Source: Rhodovibrio salinarum DSM 9154 (GTDB taxonomy: Bacteria; Pseudomonadota; Alphaproteobacteria; Kiloniellales; Rhodovibrionaceae). Taken from it: a stretch of DNA of 64,000 nt. The notes below the pieces were generated by a model, which searched no databases, had not been told where the DNA came from, and was given only the letters and a program-made list of their open reading frames with translations. Positions 50,923 to 58,791 of this stretch are shown piece after piece. The stretch covers positions 2,925,660 to 2,989,659 of the forward strand of contig NZ_KI911559.1 in the NCBI RefSeq assembly GCF_000515255.1. Direction: 5' to 3'. Numbering within the stretch: position 1 is the first letter of the stretch; the number at the start of each line of letters is the position of its first letter. A program made the position numbers and the translations under genes.

Positions 50923-51087
50923 TTAGGCCGTCGCGGCCGCCTTGTCTGCTGGCTGGTATTCACCGCACCAGTCGTTCGCGGACACGATCGGCCAATGCGC
51001 GTTCTTGGCATCCGCAGTCGGCTGCGGGGCATACCGACGGCATTGGGTCTGCGCGGCGTGGAAGAAACGGCAGTTGTTGCACTGCAT
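50923..51087 (-). CDS. Small four-cysteine protein, 54 aa
   Basis: ATG at 51087 on the minus strand opens a 54-residue frame: MQCNNCRFFHAAQTQCRRYA, then PQPTADAKNAHWPIVSANDW, then CGEYQPADKAAATA. The cysteines at 3, 6, 16 and 41 sit in a C-x2-C-RFF...C-RR-xAP...WP-x5-DWCGE pattern. I recognise this as a widespread but uncharacterised small-protein pattern, which suggests a zinc or iron-sulfur site. A GGGGG stretch precedes the ATG, and a strong terminator follows the stop. Three Fur-like boxes lie 106-191 bp upstream. It is too short for most ORF callers. Confidence 0.8.
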   Translation of the reverse strand: MQCNNCRFFHAAQTQCRRYAPQPTADAKNAHWPIVSANDWCGEYQPADKAAATA

Positions 51088-51192
51088 GGGAAGATACCCC
51101 CGTTAATTGGTTGGCGCGAATTCTGATTGGCGACCTTCAATATCGGCACTGAGGATGCGGAGGTCAAGTAGTTCCTGCCGATATTTTATAAT

Positions 51193-51278
51193 TGAGAACG
51201 GTTTTCATTATTTCTTTATTGGTGAGAATGAATTTCATCTACCGCCTTTCAAAAAAGTGCCTCTGAGAACGAACTTCA
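51193..51278. promoter_or_regulatory. Cluster of three Fur-like boxes
   Basis: Three 15-bp near-palindromes of the 7-1-7 type: TGAGAACGGTTTTCA (51193-51207), TGAGAATGAATTTCA (51223-51237) and TGAGAACGAACTTCA (51264-51278). Their starts are 30 and 41 bp apart, close to whole helical turns. The pattern resembles the Fur core TGATAAT-N-ATTATCA. The region is strikingly AT-rich for this genome. It lies upstream of the four-cysteine gene. The third box runs into CAGTTGCATT, which is also present in the pseudoazurin and porin elements. Confidence 0.65.
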
Positions 51279-51515
51279 GTTGCATTTTCTAGGCGAACAA
51301 CACATGGACGCCGCAGGCGTGCTCGGGCACAACCCGCATGCTCTCAACGAGGGGATGGTGTGGGCGTGTCAGGACCATCGCCCGCATGCTCGGAGGGTCA
51401 CCGGGGCCGTTCTGCGTCATGGCCGTCGTTCGCGGGCATCGTCGCGCACCGCCAACCGACAGGATTGGTCAGGGACGCGCGGACGTGCAAGCCTGCGGCA
51501 CGCGACCGGACGGAC
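51279..51515. other. Noncoding stretch beyond the Fur-like boxes
   Basis: This stretch lies between the box cluster and the stop of the membrane-protein gene. It holds an 11-bp direct repeat (CCCGCATGCTC, near 51333 and 51381). Short rightward frames exist, but their Arg/His/Gly-rich products look like antisense noise. I see no supported gene. Confidence 0.4.
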
Positions 51516-53234
51516 TCAGGCAGTGACCGGGTGGCCAGCATGGGCCGGCGTCGACGATTGATCGGGGTCGCTCACGTCCAAGCCGCTGCGGATGAAGCTG
51601 CGGAAAAAGACGAAGGCACCCGCGCCGACGGCACACAGGAACCAAGCGACGTTGACCGTCTGCGGCTGGGCGAAAAAGTGCATCAGCCCACCCACGCGCA
51701 ACGCCAGCAGCCAGGCATGCAGGCTCTCGGAGGTCATCAGGACAAGCGTGACGTTGAACACGGCGATCGTCAGCGCGTAAGTCGCCGAGACAGTCACCAC
51801 ACGCCGCGGGGCGAAGTAGACAACAGCGAACCCGGCATCGAACTCCGCCTGCCGATCCCGCTCGATCAGCTTGGCGAAGAACACCAGAATCAGGAACGGC
51901 GTGATCAGATAGGTCAGCAGATACGCCCAGTAGGAAGCATCGTCGACCGGGAAATGGGCGGCCAGGCTGCGGATCCGCTCGGTCTCGGCGATCAAGGCTG
52001 CGGCATCGACAAACGGCGCTATCACGGCTGTGCACACCACGGCAGCCCCGGCGGCGCCCACCTGCTTGGACATGCGCGGGCGGTAGCCAGACGCCGTCAT
52101 GAACCACCGTCGCCGGGCGAGCTGGTGGTTCCGGCGCCAGCAATAGACCGCGAGCATCACATAGGTCGGCACCGCGAAGCTCAGCGCGTAGGTGATCCAG
52201 CGGATAACCGGCACGACTTCACCGGCCCGGGCCGGCGCAACCAAGCCGAACAGCACGTTGACAGCCGCCGAGGCGACGAACACCGCAACGCTGCCCTGGA
52301 GCGTCGCGGATAGCACGCGGTCCTGTACATAGCGACGGATGTTGCGGTTCACGACGAACCCCATCTCATCGAGAATCACGTTGACCTCGCGCTGGCGGGC
52401 CGAAGTCTCGGCAACGATCGCGCAGCTCAGCAGATAGGTCAGGAGATCGTAGGCGTCGCGGATCTCACCACGAACGCTGGGGGCGTGTGCGGCCGCCTCG
52501 TCCGATGCCTGGGCGAGATGCGTGCGCAGCGTCTCCGCGATCGCTTCCACCCGGCGCCGGCCATCCTGAAGCTTGGCATCGAAGGTGTGTGATACCCGCA
52601 CGGTCACGTGATTGACCATGGGATGCTCGCTGGTGACCTGATCCAGTGCACGCACGATCAGGCAGCATTTCAGCAGATCCTTGAGCTCCCGTTCGGATAT
52701 GAGTTGCCGCGCCTCATCCAGCGGCAGTTGCGCGCCCAAGTATGCCTTCAGATCGTCCTTAACGGGCTTCTTGATCTTCGCCTCGGCGATCTTGCGACGG
52801 ATGTAGCTATGATCCGACGGGACGCCGGCAATTCGCTGCGCCAGGCCACGCACCGACTCTTCGGCGTGGGCCAGCAGTTGAACGTTCGGGACGATCCCGG
52901 CAAGCGCGAGCGCGAGGTAGAGCGGGAAGGTGTCTTCCGACACCGTGACGCCAAACAGCTTGTTGAGGACGTTGGGACCGAGGCTCAGCAACAGCACGTA
53001 GATCAGGGCCAGCAGCAGAAAATAGATGGCCAAGCCATGCTGAAACCGCCGAAGCGAGGTCAGATCGCTCAGTTTGAAACTTCGGAACTCCTCGGGAAAC
53101 GGTTCGCCGGCGATGTCGTTGAAACGCGTCCGCAGGTTGAGCACGATGAACAGCAGCCCGACGGTAAAGGCCGTAATCGCCTGCACCGTCGGAATTTTGT
53201 CCAGCACGATCGCCATGACGTCAGAGGCTTGCAT
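51516..53234 (-). CDS. Orphan polytopic membrane protein, 572 aa
   Basis: I do not recognise a family. The predicted layout has helices near residues 12-30 (ITAFTVGLLFIVLNL), 65-85 and 100-120. A soluble part of about 190 residues follows (125-305, with EESVRGLAQRIAGVPSD and TVRVSHTFDAKL). Then come about six more helices (LQGSVAVFVASAAVNVLFGL; YLLTYLITPFLILVFF; VNVAWFLCAVGAGAFVFF). It may be a channel, sensor or receptor. I start at the ATG at 53234 because GAGGGGGGG lies just upstream. The frame opens at 53258. It probably shares a transcript with the small peptide gene upstream. Confidence 0.8.
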   Translation of the reverse strand: MQASDVMAIVLDKIPTVQAITAFTVGLLFIVLNLRTRFNDIAGEPFPEEFRSFKLSDLTSLRRFQHGLAIYFLLLALIYVLLLSLGPNVLNKLFGVTVSEDTFPLYLALALAGIVPNVQLLAHAEESVRGLAQRIAGVPSDHSYIRRKIAEAKIKKPVKDDLKAYLGAQLPLDEARQLISERELKDLLKCCLIVRALDQVTSEHPMVNHVTVRVSHTFDAKLQDGRRRVEAIAETLRTHLAQASDEAAAHAPSVRGEIRDAYDLLTYLLSCAIVAETSARQREVNVILDEMGFVVNRNIRRYVQDRVLSATLQGSVAVFVASAAVNVLFGLVAPARAGEVVPVIRWITYALSFAVPTYVMLAVYCWRRNHQLARRRWFMTASGYRPRMSKQVGAAGAAVVCTAVIAPFVDAAALIAETERIRSLAAHFPVDDASYWAYLLTYLITPFLILVFFAKLIERDRQAEFDAGFAVVYFAPRRVVTVSATYALTIAVFNVTLVLMTSESLHAWLLALRVGGLMHFFAQPQTVNVAWFLCAVGAGAFVFFRSFIRSGLDVSDPDQSSTPAHAGHPVTA

Positions 53235-53292
53235 GGCCGCCCCCCCTCGCAAGCGCACAGATCGGGCAAACGCGCGGATCAGTTGTCCGCGT

Positions 53293-53409
53293 CTAGCACC
53301 GGCTGGGATTGCTGGTGCAGGGACTGGACTGAGCCAGGGAGACCGTCACGGGCCCCACCGCGCCGACAAGCGTGCCAGCCAGAAGTAACATTGCGATCAC
53401 ATGTTTCAT
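53293..53409 (-). CDS. Tiny secreted peptide, 38 aa
   Basis: ATG at 53409 opens a 38-residue frame with a complete signal peptide look: MKH, then a hydrophobic core VIAMLLLAGTLVGAVG, then a cut near SLA-QS. A mature end of about 11 residues with two cysteines follows (SSPCTSNPSRC). GGGAG sits seven bases before the ATG. The stop is 58 bp from the start of the orphan membrane protein on the same strand, so co-expression is likely. It is short, so chance cannot be excluded. Confidence 0.45.
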   Translation of the reverse strand: MKHVIAMLLLAGTLVGAVGPVTVSLAQSSPCTSNPSRC

Positions 53410-53716
53410 GACCGGCTCCCAATTTTACGTGTGTGGTATTTTCTACATACCCTCGTATTCCATGCAAGTACCTCGCGCATACCTCCCTGAGGATTTCTTG
53501 AATCTATGTTGGTTCTTACGGTAGCGGCACCCTCATTCGCACTAGCGATTTAAGCTATAAGATAGAGGTACATCTAAGATATTCGGCGCACCGCGCTGCA
53601 CTCCGGCACAAAATACATCGGCACGCTCCCCTCCACGCCTCGCGGGCGGGCCGATTTGCTTTGCTCGCCTGGCGGTGCCATGTGTGGTCCGCATTCCCAG
53701 GCAGAAGCGAGCCATC
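53410..53716. other. AT-rich divergent intergenic region
   Basis: This region lies between the leftward peptide/membrane-protein genes and the rightward DUF4262 gene. It is much more AT-rich than the genome around 53420-53580. It holds a 17-bp imperfect dyad GGTAT-N7-ATACC (53435-53451), just upstream of the peptide gene's ribosome site. Promoters for both sides are expected. No gene seen. Confidence 0.45.
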
Positions 53717-54223
53717 ATGGATCTGGAAAAAATCCGCAGCGCCATCCTTTCCAACGTCGAACAGCACGGCTGGCATATCGCCGGTGTCAACGAAGACAGC
53801 CGCAACGGCTTTCCACAGTACGCCTACACGGTCGGCTTCGGGGACACGCTGAACCACCCGGAAGTGATCGTGATCGGCCTCAGCCACGAAAGCGCGGGCA
53901 TGCTGCTGAACGCGGTAGGCGAACGTATCCGCCAGCACGGGCCGCTGCAGACCGAAGCACGCTATACCGACCTACTCAGCAACGGTCTCGGCCTCAGTTT
54001 CGTCGAGGCGCCGGAGGCGAAGGCACGCGATCTGATGCGGTTCGCCAACTGGTATTACGAGGCTGTCGGCGACCGGACCGACACGCGCTATGACGCGCTT
54101 CAACTGGTCTGGCCAGACGCGGACGGCCTACTGCCCTGGGAGCCTGGCTTCGACACCCGGTTCAACGATCTGCAGCCCCTGCTCCGCGACGTTCAGCAAC
54201 CGCCGACCAGCAGCCTGCACTGA
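53717..54223 (+). CDS. DUF4262-family protein
   Basis: This 168-residue cytoplasmic protein has the family's opening IAGVNEDSRNGFPQYAYTVGF and HPEVIVIGLSHESAGMLLNAVGERI. The middle and end are FANWYYEAVG and LVWPDADGLLPWEPGF. The role of DUF4262 is unknown, and these proteins often stand alone. I use the ATG at 53717. A GTG at 53675 would add 14 residues that do not match the family. The 210 bp after it show no gene. Confidence 0.8.
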   Translation: MDLEKIRSAILSNVEQHGWHIAGVNEDSRNGFPQYAYTVGFGDTLNHPEVIVIGLSHESAGMLLNAVGERIRQHGPLQTEARYTDLLSNGLGLSFVEAPEAKARDLMRFANWYYEAVGDRTDTRYDALQLVWPDADGLLPWEPGFDTRFNDLQPLLRDVQQPPTSSLH

Positions 54224-54433
54224 GACTGGTATGGATATCGTCGAAACGCGCCACAGCCCTCATTGTATCGGTCATGGCCGCGCCAGACGGATTTGGGGCT
54301 GCCATCTGCGTTGCTTGAACGCGACTTAGCCACCTCCTATACGGCGACAGGACGGATGGCCGACCGGGCGAACCGCGCGTCCGCGCACCATCCCTCCTCC
54401 CATGTTTTCGTTCGATCAGGGAGCCCGGCCACG

Positions 54434-55579
54434 ATGTCCATTCCCGAGACCATGACGGCGATGCTGCTGACCGGCCACGGCGGGCCAGAGAAGCTGGACC
54501 TGCGCCATGACGTGCCGGTGCCCAAACCGGCCGCGGGTGAGGTGCTGGTCGAGGTCAGCGCCTGCGGCATGAACAATACCGACATCAAGGTGCGCGAGGG
54601 CTCCTACGGGGCGGAAGACGATCCCAACGCCGTGTCAACCTGGCGAGCGCGTGCAGGCGAAGAGTCGACGCTGCAGTTCCCGCGCATCCAGGGCGCAGAC
54701 ACGGTCGGCACCATCGTCGCGGTCGGCGACGGCGTGCCGGAAAGCCGGATCGGCGAACGGATCATGGTCGACTTCTGCATCTACAACCGCCCGGAAGGCG
54801 ACGACTCCCTACGCGACATCGACTACTATGGTCATGGCCGCGACGGTGGTTTCGCCGAATACATGACGGTGGAAAGCGGCAACGCGATTAAGGTCGAGTC
54901 CGAAATGGACGACGCCGAACTCGCCACCTTTTCCTGCGCGTACCAGACCGGCGAGCATATGCTGGAGCGTGCCGGCCTTGCCGCCGGCGAGACGGTGCTG
55001 GTCACCGGCGCGGCCGGCGGCGTCGGCTCCGGCATCATCCAACTCGCCCGCGCACGCGGGGCGATCCCCTACGCCATCACCTCCAAGGGCAAGGAGGACG
55101 TGCTCAAGGACCTGGGCGCGGAGGCAACGATCCCGCGCCAGGACTTCCAGGGCCCCAATGGCACCGACGAGCAGGCGTTTATCGACCGGGTCGAACAGGC
55201 GATGGACGGCCGCGAGATCGACGTCGTAGCGGACCTGGTCGGTGGCGATATGTTCAACGGCCTGTTGCGCCTGCTGCGCCCGGAAGGCCGCTACACCACC
55301 GCCGGCACGATCGGCGGTGCGGTGGTCCCGCTCGACACCCGTACGCTCTACCTTAAGCACCTGCAGCTGCACGGCTCCTCCCAGGGGCGCCGACAGGACT
55401 TCCGCCGGGTCGTGCGCTACATCGAGGCGGGCAAGATCAAGTCAATCCTGCACAAGACCTGGAAGCTCTCCGAGCTACGCGAGGCGCAGCACGACTTCGT
55501 CTCCAAGAACTACGTCGGCAAGATGGCCGTGGTGCCGGATTCCAAGTGGGAGCAGGTGGGCGCCAAGCATGGTGGATAA
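54434..55579 (+). CDS. MDR-family dehydrogenase/reductase, zinc-less
   Basis: This 381-residue medium-chain dehydrogenase/reductase binds NAD(P)H through VTGAAGGVGSGIIQLARARG. The catalytic zinc ligands of true alcohol dehydrogenases are absent: the Cys position reads GMNNTDIK and the GHE position reads IQGADTVG. It is therefore closer to quinone-reductase-like members. It contains an unusual insertion near residues 55-80 (REGSYGAEDDPNAVSTWRAR). I start at ATG 54434 (MSIPETMTAML). Its 3' end overlaps the next gene by 11 bp, so the two act together. Confidence 0.88.
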   Translation: MSIPETMTAMLLTGHGGPEKLDLRHDVPVPKPAAGEVLVEVSACGMNNTDIKVREGSYGAEDDPNAVSTWRARAGEESTLQFPRIQGADTVGTIVAVGDGVPESRIGERIMVDFCIYNRPEGDDSLRDIDYYGHGRDGGFAEYMTVESGNAIKVESEMDDAELATFSCAYQTGEHMLERAGLAAGETVLVTGAAGGVGSGIIQLARARGAIPYAITSKGKEDVLKDLGAEATIPRQDFQGPNGTDEQAFIDRVEQAMDGREIDVVADLVGGDMFNGLLRLLRPEGRYTTAGTIGGAVVPLDTRTLYLKHLQLHGSSQGRRQDFRRVVRYIEAGKIKSILHKTWKLSELREAQHDFVSKNYVGKMAVVPDSKWEQVGAKHGG

Positions 55580-56702
55580 GCCAGCCCCCACAAATCCGGC
55601 TGGCGCCAACCCGGCAGGCACCAGCCGTCTGCGTGAGATCGAGGTGATCGATGTCTCGGTCGGCGGCGACGTGCACCGTGTGGTCCTGGACGGCGTGCTG
55701 CCCGTGCCAGGGGCCAGCGTCCACGACCAGATGCGCCATCTGGAGAAGAAGGCCGACGGCCTGCGCCGGCTGCTGATCTCCGAACCCTACGGCGCCGCGC
55801 ACATGTGCGTCGATCTGCTTGTGCCGGCCAAGCGGTCGGACTGTTCGCTCGGCTTCGTGATCATGGAGGTCATGGGCTACCCGGTCTATTCCGGGTCCAA
55901 CTCGCTCGCCACCGGCGCAGCGGTGGTCGAAGCCGGCCTGATCCCCCCGCCCGAGGGGGAGCGCCCCGACGCGGACGGCGTGATCCGCCGACCGGTACGC
56001 CTGGAGGCGCCCGGCGGCCCGGTCGACCTGACGGCGGAGATCGTCGACGGGCGCGTAAGGCGGATGCGCACCGGCGGCGACGACGCCTTCGCCGTCGCAC
56101 TCGACCGCCACGTTCAGGTCCCCGGTCTGGGCGAGATCAGCTACGACCTGATGTACACCGGCGGCTTCTACGTGCTGGTGGACGCGCAGGACCTCGGCCT
56201 GGAGCTAACCTGGGCCAACGAACCGACGCTCAGCGACACCGCATTTCGGATCATGGAGGCGGTGCGCGACGGCTTCACCGACGTCCACCCCACCCTAGGC
56301 GACCTGGGGCCGCCGCCCTTCCTGCATTTCATGGGTCCGTCGGAGACGCGCGACGATGGCGTGATCGCGGCGCGCTGCGCGGCCTACGGCCACCCACGGG
56401 TGATCTGGCGCTGCCCGACCGGCACCGGCACGTCCGCGCGCCTAGCCCGGCTGTACGCTCGGAGAGAGGCGGAGGTAGGCACCCGCCTCGCCTCGATCGC
56501 GCCGACCGGCAACGTCTTCGACGGGACCATCACCGGTACCTCCAAGGTCGGCAACACCCCAGCGATCCGAACCGAGATCGCCGCAAGACCGAGCATCCTC
56601 GCCCGGCTGCGGGTTCAGGTCGACCTGGACGACCCGCTGGTCGCCGATTACCGGCTGGACGACATCCTGGGCGCGGGCCCACAGCTCACACGCAGGTCGT
56701 GA
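55569..56702 (+). CDS. Proline racemase-family protein with both catalytic Cys replaced
   Basis: This 377-residue protein has the proline-racemase/3-hydroxyproline-dehydratase fold: two matching lobes, with DCSLGFVIMEVMGYPVYSGS and RCPTGTGTSARLARLY. In racemases the first general base is Cys in MCGHG. Here the aligned residue is Ser108 (YSGSN). The second, Cys in SPCGTG, is Thr284 (CPTGTG). Loss of the second Cys is known in trans-3-hydroxyproline dehydratases. Loss of both argues against racemase activity. It is translationally coupled to the MDR dehydrogenase gene. Confidence 0.87.
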   Translation: MVDKPAPTNPAGANPAGTSRLREIEVIDVSVGGDVHRVVLDGVLPVPGASVHDQMRHLEKKADGLRRLLISEPYGAAHMCVDLLVPAKRSDCSLGFVIMEVMGYPVYSGSNSLATGAAVVEAGLIPPPEGERPDADGVIRRPVRLEAPGGPVDLTAEIVDGRVRRMRTGGDDAFAVALDRHVQVPGLGEISYDLMYTGGFYVLVDAQDLGLELTWANEPTLSDTAFRIMEAVRDGFTDVHPTLGDLGPPPFLHFMGPSETRDDGVIAARCAAYGHPRVIWRCPTGTGTSARLARLYARREAEVGTRLASIAPTGNVFDGTITGTSKVGNTPAIRTEIAARPSILARLRVQVDLDDPLVADYRLDDILGAGPQLTRRS

Positions 56703-56915
56703 ACGCCCACCACTTGACCAACGGGCATCCGGCCATGAACGCGGCAGCGAAAGTGAGTTAAGGCGCCTGTGCGCCAGAAGACGTCGCGGTTACAATGTCG
56801 CACCCAGACAGGACACTGCACGTTTGACACACGATCCGGGGGCGTCTTTTCGCGCCGGCGTGCCCCGGGCCTCGCCCTAAGCTGTCCCGACCCGCGCGAC
56901 TGGGAATAAGATCCG

Positions 56916-57770
56916 ATGCCGTCCGATTACATCCTCACCCTGTCCTGCGAAGATCGTCCCGGTATCGTCTCGGCGGTGACGACCGAACTGGCCGGGATCG
57001 GCGCCAACATCGCCGAAAGCAACCAGTTCTGGGACCACGCGACCAACCGCTTCTTCATGCGCATCGCGATGCAGACCCAGAAGGGGACTCAGCGCGACGA
57101 CGTCGAACGGGCGCTGAAGCCGGCGATCGAGCGCTTCGACATGCGCACCAGCATCACGACGACCGCGCAGAAACCGCGTGTGATCGTCATGGTCTCCAAG
57201 TTCGACCACGCGATGCGCTACCTGCTCTACCAGATCCAGGTCGGCTGGCTGGAAGCCGAGGTTGTGGCGATCGTCTCCAACCACGAGGACAGCCGCCGCT
57301 TCGCCGAGCAGGAGGGGATTCCCTACTACTACTGGCCGGTGAACAAGGAAAATAAGGCCGAGCAGGAAGAGAAGCTGCTGGGTCTGGTGCAGGAAAGCGG
57401 CGCCGATCTGGTGGTGCTCGCGCGCTACATGCAGGTGCTGTCGGACAAACTGTCCCGCCGGCTGTACGGCAAGGTGATCAACATCCACCACTCCTTCCTG
57501 CCCGCCTTCAAGGGCGCGAAGCCCTATCACCAGGCGCACGAGCGCGGGGTCAAGCTGATCGGCGCAACCGCCCATTACGTCACCCCCGACCTGGATGAAG
57601 GGCCGATCATCGATCAGGAGACCGAGCGCGTCAGCCACGCCATGAGCGTCGACGACTTCGTCGCCACCGGCCGGGACATCGAAAGCCGCGTTCTGGGGCG
57701 CGCGGTACGCCTGCACCTGGAACGCCGGGTCATGCTGAACGCCCACAAAACGGTGGTGTTCCAGCAATAG
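56916..57770 (+). CDS. purU: Formyltetrahydrofolate deformylase
   Basis: PurU hydrolyses 10-formyl-THF to THF and formate and balances one-carbon pools. The 284-residue product has an N-terminal ACT domain (LSCEDRPGIVSAVTTEL) and a formyltransferase-like C-domain. The catalytic Asn/His are in INIHHSFLPAFKGAKPY, and Asp is in TPDLDEGPII. The length is normal. It converges on fghA, with a shared terminator between them. Confidence 0.97.
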   Translation: MPSDYILTLSCEDRPGIVSAVTTELAGIGANIAESNQFWDHATNRFFMRIAMQTQKGTQRDDVERALKPAIERFDMRTSITTTAQKPRVIVMVSKFDHAMRYLLYQIQVGWLEAEVVAIVSNHEDSRRFAEQEGIPYYYWPVNKENKAEQEEKLLGLVQESGADLVVLARYMQVLSDKLSRRLYGKVINIHHSFLPAFKGAKPYHQAHERGVKLIGATAHYVTPDLDEGPIIDQETERVSHAMSVDDFVATGRDIESRVLGRAVRLHLERRVMLNAHKTVVFQQ

Positions 57771-57794
57771 CGGTCTTGTTTTCGCGATAGATCG

Positions 57795-57829
57795 AAGGGC
57801 CCGGAGCTTCGGCTCCGGGCCCTTTTCTT
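57795..57829 (+). terminator. Rho-independent terminator after purU
   Basis: AAGGGCCCGGAGC and GCTCCGGGCCCTT form a perfect 13-bp stem closed by a TTCG tetraloop, and TTCTT follows. It lies 24 bp past the purU stop. It is one of the clearest intrinsic terminators in the window. Confidence 0.92.
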
Positions 57830-57847
57830 GTGCAGCTCCGCCGCCGT

Positions 57848-58696
57848 CTATGCGCCCAACGCAGCCGCGTGGTGACGCAAGTGGTCTTCGACGAAGGTCT
57901 GGATGAAGTAGTAGCTGTGGTCGTAGCCGGGCTGCCGGCGCAGGCGGTAGGGCTGGCCGGCGGCGTCGGCCGCCTGCTCGAAGCGCTCGGGCTGCAGTTC
58001 GCGGGTCAGGAACTGGTCCGCCTCGCCCTGGTCGATCAGGATCTCGGCGCCACTCGCCCCCTGCTTCAGGAGCTCGCAGGCGTCGTGTCGCGCCCAGGCG
58101 TCCCGGTCGTCGCCCAGATAGCCCGCGAACGCCTTCTCGCCCCAGGGCACTTGCATCGGCGCCACGATCGGCGCGAACGCGCTGCAGGAGCGGTACAGGC
58201 GGGGGTGCTTCAGATGCAGCGTGAGCGCGCCATGCCCGCCCATCGAATGGCCCATCACGCCCCGGCGGTTCTCGTCGACCGGGAAATGCGCGGCCACGAG
58301 ATTGGGAAGCTCTCGCGTGACGTAGCTTTCCATCTGGTAGTGGTGGGCCCACGGCTCCTGCGTGGCGTCCAGATAGAAGCCGGCCCCGCTGCCGAAGTCG
58401 TAAGCCTCGTCCTCGCCCGGCAGGTCAACGCCGCGCGGGCTGGTGTCCGGCATCACCAGGATCAGACCAAGCTCCGCCGCGACACGCTGCGCGCCCGCCT
58501 TAATGGTGAAGGTCTCCGGGGTACAGGTCAGGCCGGCCAGGTAGGTCACCGCCGGCAGCCGTGCGCCCGCCTTGGCCTGCGGCGGGCTGTAGACCGCGAA
58601 GGTCATGTCGCAGCCGCACACGTCCGAGCGGTGGCGGTAAAAGCCCTGCACGCCGCCGAAACACGCCTGCTCGCTCACCGTCTCGATGGCGGTCAT
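57848..58696 (-). CDS. fghA: S-formylglutathione hydrolase
   Basis: This 282-residue esterase completes glutathione-dependent formaldehyde oxidation by releasing formate from S-formylglutathione. The nucleophile Ser151 lies in GHSMGGHGA. The Asp and His of the triad are expected near 227 (EADQFL) and 260 (GYDHSYYF). LAGLTCTPETF forms the oxyanion region. It lies 95 bp after adhC on the same strand. Confidence 0.96.
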   Translation of the reverse strand: MTAIETVSEQACFGGVQGFYRHRSDVCGCDMTFAVYSPPQAKAGARLPAVTYLAGLTCTPETFTIKAGAQRVAAELGLILVMPDTSPRGVDLPGEDEAYDFGSGAGFYLDATQEPWAHHYQMESYVTRELPNLVAAHFPVDENRRGVMGHSMGGHGALTLHLKHPRLYRSCSAFAPIVAPMQVPWGEKAFAGYLGDDRDAWARHDACELLKQGASGAEILIDQGEADQFLTRELQPERFEQAADAAGQPYRLRRQPGYDHSYYFIQTFVEDHLRHHAAALGA

Positions 58697-58731
58697 CCGC
58701 TTTTTCCCTTTCGGGTGTTGTTAGGAGAACG

Positions 58732-58773
58732 GGGCGCAGGCGGGCGATCGTTCGCGGCCGTCCGCCTGCGCCC
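58732..58773. repeat. Inverted repeat between adhC and fghA
   Basis: GGGCGCAGGCGG (58732-58743) and CCGCCTGCGCCC (58762-58773) form a perfect 12-bp stem with an 18-base loop in the 95-bp intercistronic gap. Without a T-run, it may uncouple expression or protect the adhC message rather than end it. Confidence 0.55.
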
Positions 58774-58791
58774 TGAGGTCACGTCACGTCG

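Noticed and set aside
50820-51167. 115-codon leftward frame over the four-cysteine gene
   Set aside because: The other leftward phase gives the 54-residue protein with a patterned set of cysteines and a terminator. The 115-codon product is Pro/Arg-rich noise.
51280-51561. Rightward frame directly after the Fur-like boxes
   Set aside because: It would be nicely placed, but it opens at a TTG and its product is Arg/His-rich. It overlaps the membrane-protein gene antisense and has no good ribosome site. I left it out, though a short transcript there cannot be excluded.
56703-56915. Possible riboswitch or small gene before purU
   Set aside because: I could not build a convincing structure or frame. 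The gap looks like a plain promoter region.
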